NCBI GenBank assembly: GCA_002101205.1
Contig: LWTM01000065.1
Coordinates: forward strand, 1-46,330
Source: Cycloclasticus sp. symbiont of Poecilosclerida sp. N
Lineage (GTDB): Bacteria > Pseudomonadota > Gammaproteobacteria > Methylococcales > Cycloclasticaceae
DNA: 46,330 nucleotides
Direction: 5' to 3'
Shown here: positions 43,973-46,330 of the stretch, piece by piece
Layout: each line of letters begins with the position of its first letter
Numbering within the stretch: the first letter of the stretch is position 1
Notes under the pieces: generated by a model
What the model was told of the DNA's origin: nothing
The model's database searches: none
Seen by the model: only the letters and a program-made list of their open reading frames with translations
Program-made: the position numbers and the translations under genes

Positions 43973-44731
43973 GTGCATAAAACTCCATTCCCCATCGTTT
44001 TATCCTATTCGTGTCCCCCAATTTTAGGTATCAAAAAACTTTTAGACTCAGCGTTTCTTCGTGCGGGTGTTAAAAACAACGAAAGTAACTTTTTAGCCTA
44101 CACAGACGGCAACCTTACTTTGTATTCAGATGTAAAGGGGGAGCGGCTCAGCGCAAGTATTGATTTTGTTAAAGGAAAATCAATGCATCGCCGCCAATAC
44201 GGAGGGGGCAAGAATCAACCAATGGCAAAAGCCTGTGGGCTTGATAAACATCCTAAATGGAAGATTTTAGATGCTACCGCAGGGCTAGGTAAAGATGCCT
44301 TTGTTCTCGCCAGTTTGGGTGCGCAAATAACGCTTTGTGAGCAACATGTTGCACTTTATAGTTTATTGGTAGATGCCATCCATCGCGCCTCACAAGTTGA
44401 AGAGGTTGCTGATATTGTTAAACGTATGACCTGCATGCAGGGTAATAGTATTGAATACCTAGACAGGGGTGATATGGATGCCGATGTTATTTATTTAGAC
44501 CCCATGTATCCCCATAGGAAAAAAAGCGCAAAAATAAAAAAAGAAATGCAGGTGTTACAACAGCTCGTAGGGCACGAAGGGAATGCGGAAAAATTATTAA
44601 ACACAGCGCTGAAAACAGCAAAAAACAGAGTGGTGGTTAAGCGCCCAAAACAGGCTGGTCCATTGAATGATTTAACGCCCAGTTATAAAGTCAGTAGTGC
44701 CAATACCCGTTATGACGTTTACGTTATGTGA
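43973..44731 (+). CDS. rsmJ: 16S rRNA (guanine-1516-N2)-methyltransferase
   Basis: 252 residues from GTG 43973; the frame is open further up, but that overlaps tRNA-His. The RsmJ signature is complete: ILDATAGLGKDAFVLASLGA (SAM motif I), LLVDAIHRA, DADVIYLDPMYPHRKKSAKI with the DPMYP catalytic box, and RVVVKRPKQAGPL. It modifies G1516 of 16S rRNA with SAM. No good ribosome-binding site is visible, so the start is uncertain. Confidence 0.88.
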   Translation: MHKTPFPIVLSYSCPPILGIKKLLDSAFLRAGVKNNESNFLAYTDGNLTLYSDVKGERLSASIDFVKGKSMHRRQYGGGKNQPMAKACGLDKHPKWKILDATAGLGKDAFVLASLGAQITLCEQHVALYSLLVDAIHRASQVEEVADIVKRMTCMQGNSIEYLDRGDMDADVIYLDPMYPHRKKSAKIKKEMQVLQQLVGHEGNAEKLLNTALKTAKNRVVVKRPKQAGPLNDLTPSYKVSSANTRYDVYVM

Positions 44732-45127
44732 ATAGGCACTTAGATTCAATTCGTAAGTGCAATTTTTACAGAGGTGGCGGCGGGTATCATTCGAGCCATT
44801 TTCTCGCCAAAGGAGATTGCTAATGAATTACACTCAGATGACCGAAGTAGAACGAGACTAGATAAAATCATATTTGAAGGCTGGTTCCGCACAACAAAAA
44901 AATCAATCTTGAGCCAAGTCTTTAACGCTCTACGGTATACCAGAGCCAAGTTATGCGGGGGAAATGTGTCAAAAATCGGGAGAAACCACTGAAAAACAGG
45001 AATAAAATTGATTTAATGTATTAAATGACCTAAAGAACAGGAGAGTGTACTAAATTCTGTGTAATTGACGAAAAAACAGGGGAAGCCTAATGAATATGGA
45101 TAAAGTTGTTGGTTGTGCTGAGGTCTC
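44732..45127 (+). mobile_element. Right end of an IS5-like element with terminal repeat
   Basis: From about 44953 the sequence matches the IS end at 26884-27030. A C-terminal reading GEMCQKSGETTEKQE fits the tail of the transposase. The element ends GGTTGTGCTGAGGTCTC at 45111-45127, giving the terminal repeat GAGACCTCAGCACAACC. 44732-44950 shows no gene I can name. Confidence 0.55.
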
Positions 45128-45169
45128 TGTTAGGCTGAGACTGTAAATATTTCTGTGTAACTGCCAGAA
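45128..45169. repeat. Likely end of the IS256 element
   Basis: GAGACTGTAAATATTTCTGT, starting about 45138, lies 13 bp before the transposase stop region and resembles IS256-family inverted repeats. The other end is outside the window, so it cannot be confirmed. It abuts the IS5-like end, so one IS has landed beside the other. Confidence 0.45.
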
Positions 45170-46330
45170 TTAAATATAATCCTTCAAGCGCTCTTCAAAC
45201 TCAATACTAAAGCGGTTGAGGGCAGGTTTCCAGTTTCTTATCGGCATCGTCCATTTTTTTGATGCCTGTTGGATTGCCAAGTATACAACCTTTTGTGCGG
45301 ACTCATCACTTGGAAAAAGCTTGCGCTTCTTGATAGCCTTACGAATAACGCTATTCAGTGATTCAATGGCATTGGTGGTATAGATGGCCTTACGGATATC
45401 CTGAGGATACATAAATAAAGTATTCAAATTTTCCCAGTGCTTATGCCATGAGCGACTAATTTGAGGGTATTTATCATCCCAGTCTTCCGCAAACTGGCAC
45501 AGCGCCTGTTGAGCCTCTTGTTCGGTGATAGACTGGTAGATACGCTTAAGGTCTGTGGAAACGGCCTTGTAATCTTTGTAAGGGACATATTTCATGCTAT
45601 TGCGCACCATGTGTACGATACAAAGTTGAATTTGGGTGTTTGGGTAGACGCTGCTTATGGCATCAGGGAAGCCTATTAAGCCATCAACGCAGGCAATTAG
45701 AATATCTTTTACCCCGCGATTTTGAAGCTCAGTTAGGACATTGAGCCAAAACTTTGCACCCTCGTTTTCTGATATCCACATACCCAGTAACTCTTTATGC
45801 CCTTCCATATTGACCCCTAAAGCCAGGTAAATAGCCTTATTGATGACGCGTTTATCCTGGCGGATTTTGACGACAATACAATCGAGATAAACAATCGGAT
45901 ACACTGCATCCAAAGGGCGAGACTGCCATTCAACAACCTCTTCAATGACGGCATCTGTCACCCTGGAGATTAAAGTCGGTGACGCATCCGCGCCGTAAAG
46001 CTCTTTGAACGTGGTGACAATCTCCCGCGTACTCATGCCTTGGGCATAGAGAAAAAGAATCTTGTCATCCATAGAGGTGAAACGGCGCTGGTGCTTTTTC
46101 ACCAATTGGGGTTCAAAGCGCCCGCCACGATCACGTGGCGTATCAACTTCAAATTGACCTATTTCTGTTTGCAGCCTCTTGCGTGTATAGCCATTACGAC
46201 TATTTTGGAGGGCAGGAACGCGCTCTGTTTCAAGGCCAAGATGTTCATCAAGTTCTACATTTAACGCAGTTTCCACCGTGATTCGAGTGAGTATCTGTTG
46301 AAACTCGTTGAGATCTTCTGGTGTCTTGAT
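45170..46330 (-). CDS. IS256-family transposase (5' end outside window)
   Basis: The frame is open through the right edge; GTG 46276 is not a likely start because the upstream codons (KTPEDLNEFQQILTRI) continue the family N-terminus. Mutator-type DDE residues are seen: VYLDCIVVKIR (first Asp), IACVDGLIGFPDAI (second Asp), and TTNAIESLNSVIRK with the Glu. The order RVPALQNSRNGYTRKRLQTE near the start is typical of this family. It is apparently intact over 386 residues. Confidence 0.95.
   Translation of the reverse strand: MKTPEDLNEFQQILTRITVETALNVELDEHLGLETERVPALQNSRNGYTRKRLQTEIGQFEVDTPRDRGGRFEPQLVKKHQRRFTSMDDKILFLYAQGMSTREIVTTFKELYGADASPTLISRVTDAVIEEVVEWQSRPLDAVYPIVYLDCIVVKIRQDKRVINKAIYLALGVNMEGHKELLGMWISENEGAKFWLNVLTELQNRGVKDILIACVDGLIGFPDAISSVYPNTQIQLCIVHMVRNSMKYVPYKDYKAVSTDLKRIYQSITEQEAQQALCQFAEDWDDKYPQISRSWHKHWENLNTLFMYPQDIRKAIYTTNAIESLNSVIRKAIKKRKLFPSDESAQKVVYLAIQQASKKWTMPIRNWKPALNRFSIEFEERLKDYI

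Noticed and set aside
44774..44992. 72-residue ORF after rsmJ
   Set aside because: No family recognised; its 3' half merges into the IS5-like end, so it is at most a fused scrap.

Overview
The window looks like part of a gammaproteobacterial chromosome with fairly low GC (roughly 40-45% by eye). The evidence is the rpsU-(yqeY)-dnaG-rpoD macromolecular-synthesis operon preceded by a tsaD-folB-folK group, an AcnB-type aconitase, soluble transhydrogenase SthA, and the lpxH / cyclophilin / cysS ... folD-tRNA block that is contiguous in relatives such as Pseudomonas. A Thiotrichales-type organism is possible, but I cannot name a genus from sequence alone.

Layout. 1-13.9 kb is mostly housekeeping: an autotransporter barrel end, YceI, DUF2288, a TauE/SafE permease, cca, two related membrane-anchored unknowns, a lipoprotein, a pteridine-reductase-like SDR, folK, folB, tsaD, a decayed ISNCY-like transposase, then rpsU, yqeY, dnaG, rpoD and a CAU-anticodon tRNA. 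13.9-27.5 kb is an accessory island. It holds an IS30 wreck, a tyrosine recombinase, a BrnT-like fragment, a cytosine DNA methyltransferase whose 3' end lies in an integron-type attC-like site, and an IS110 transposase cut in two. The 4.9 kb between the IS110 halves carry a SNF2-helicase scrap and a four-gene operon: AbiEi antitoxin, AbiEii nucleotidyltransferase toxin, a 76-aa protein, and a Rad50/SMC-like ATPase with a HEPN-like tail. Then come an Abi_2 protein, a PD-(D/E)XK-type protein with tandem heptads, and an IS5-like remnant with a GC-rich nested repeat. 27.5-37.1 kb is core again: acnB, an AAA ATPase placed just after a nadA scrap, sthA, a DUF455 ferritin-like gene, lpxH, a secreted cyclophilin and cysS. 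37.1-42.7 kb is a second island between cysS and folD: KilA-N and transposase debris, an hsdS tail, an intact two-gene nuclease-helicase pair resembling Hachiman (HamA/HamB), and a frameshifted, truncated hsdR. 42.7-46.3 kb has folD, three tRNA genes (Pro, Arg, His), rsmJ, an IS5-like end and an IS256 transposase running off the window.

How it fits together. Two islands interrupt conserved neighbourhoods. Both hold an apparently intact anti-phage-type module among dead mobile elements and dead restriction genes. The AbiEi/AbiEii/small/SMC-HEPN operon is the best candidate for an undescribed composite system. It has the AbiE toxin-antitoxin gene order, two further co-directional genes with overlapping or very short junctions, and a possible second RNase-type effector motif on the ATPase. 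The HamA/HamB-like pair is wired into a type I restriction operon by 4-nt spacing and an ATGA overlap. A short GC-rich repeat family has entered the terminal repeats of a resident IS at several places and links the islands. All functional assignments are from reading motifs; no database search was run.
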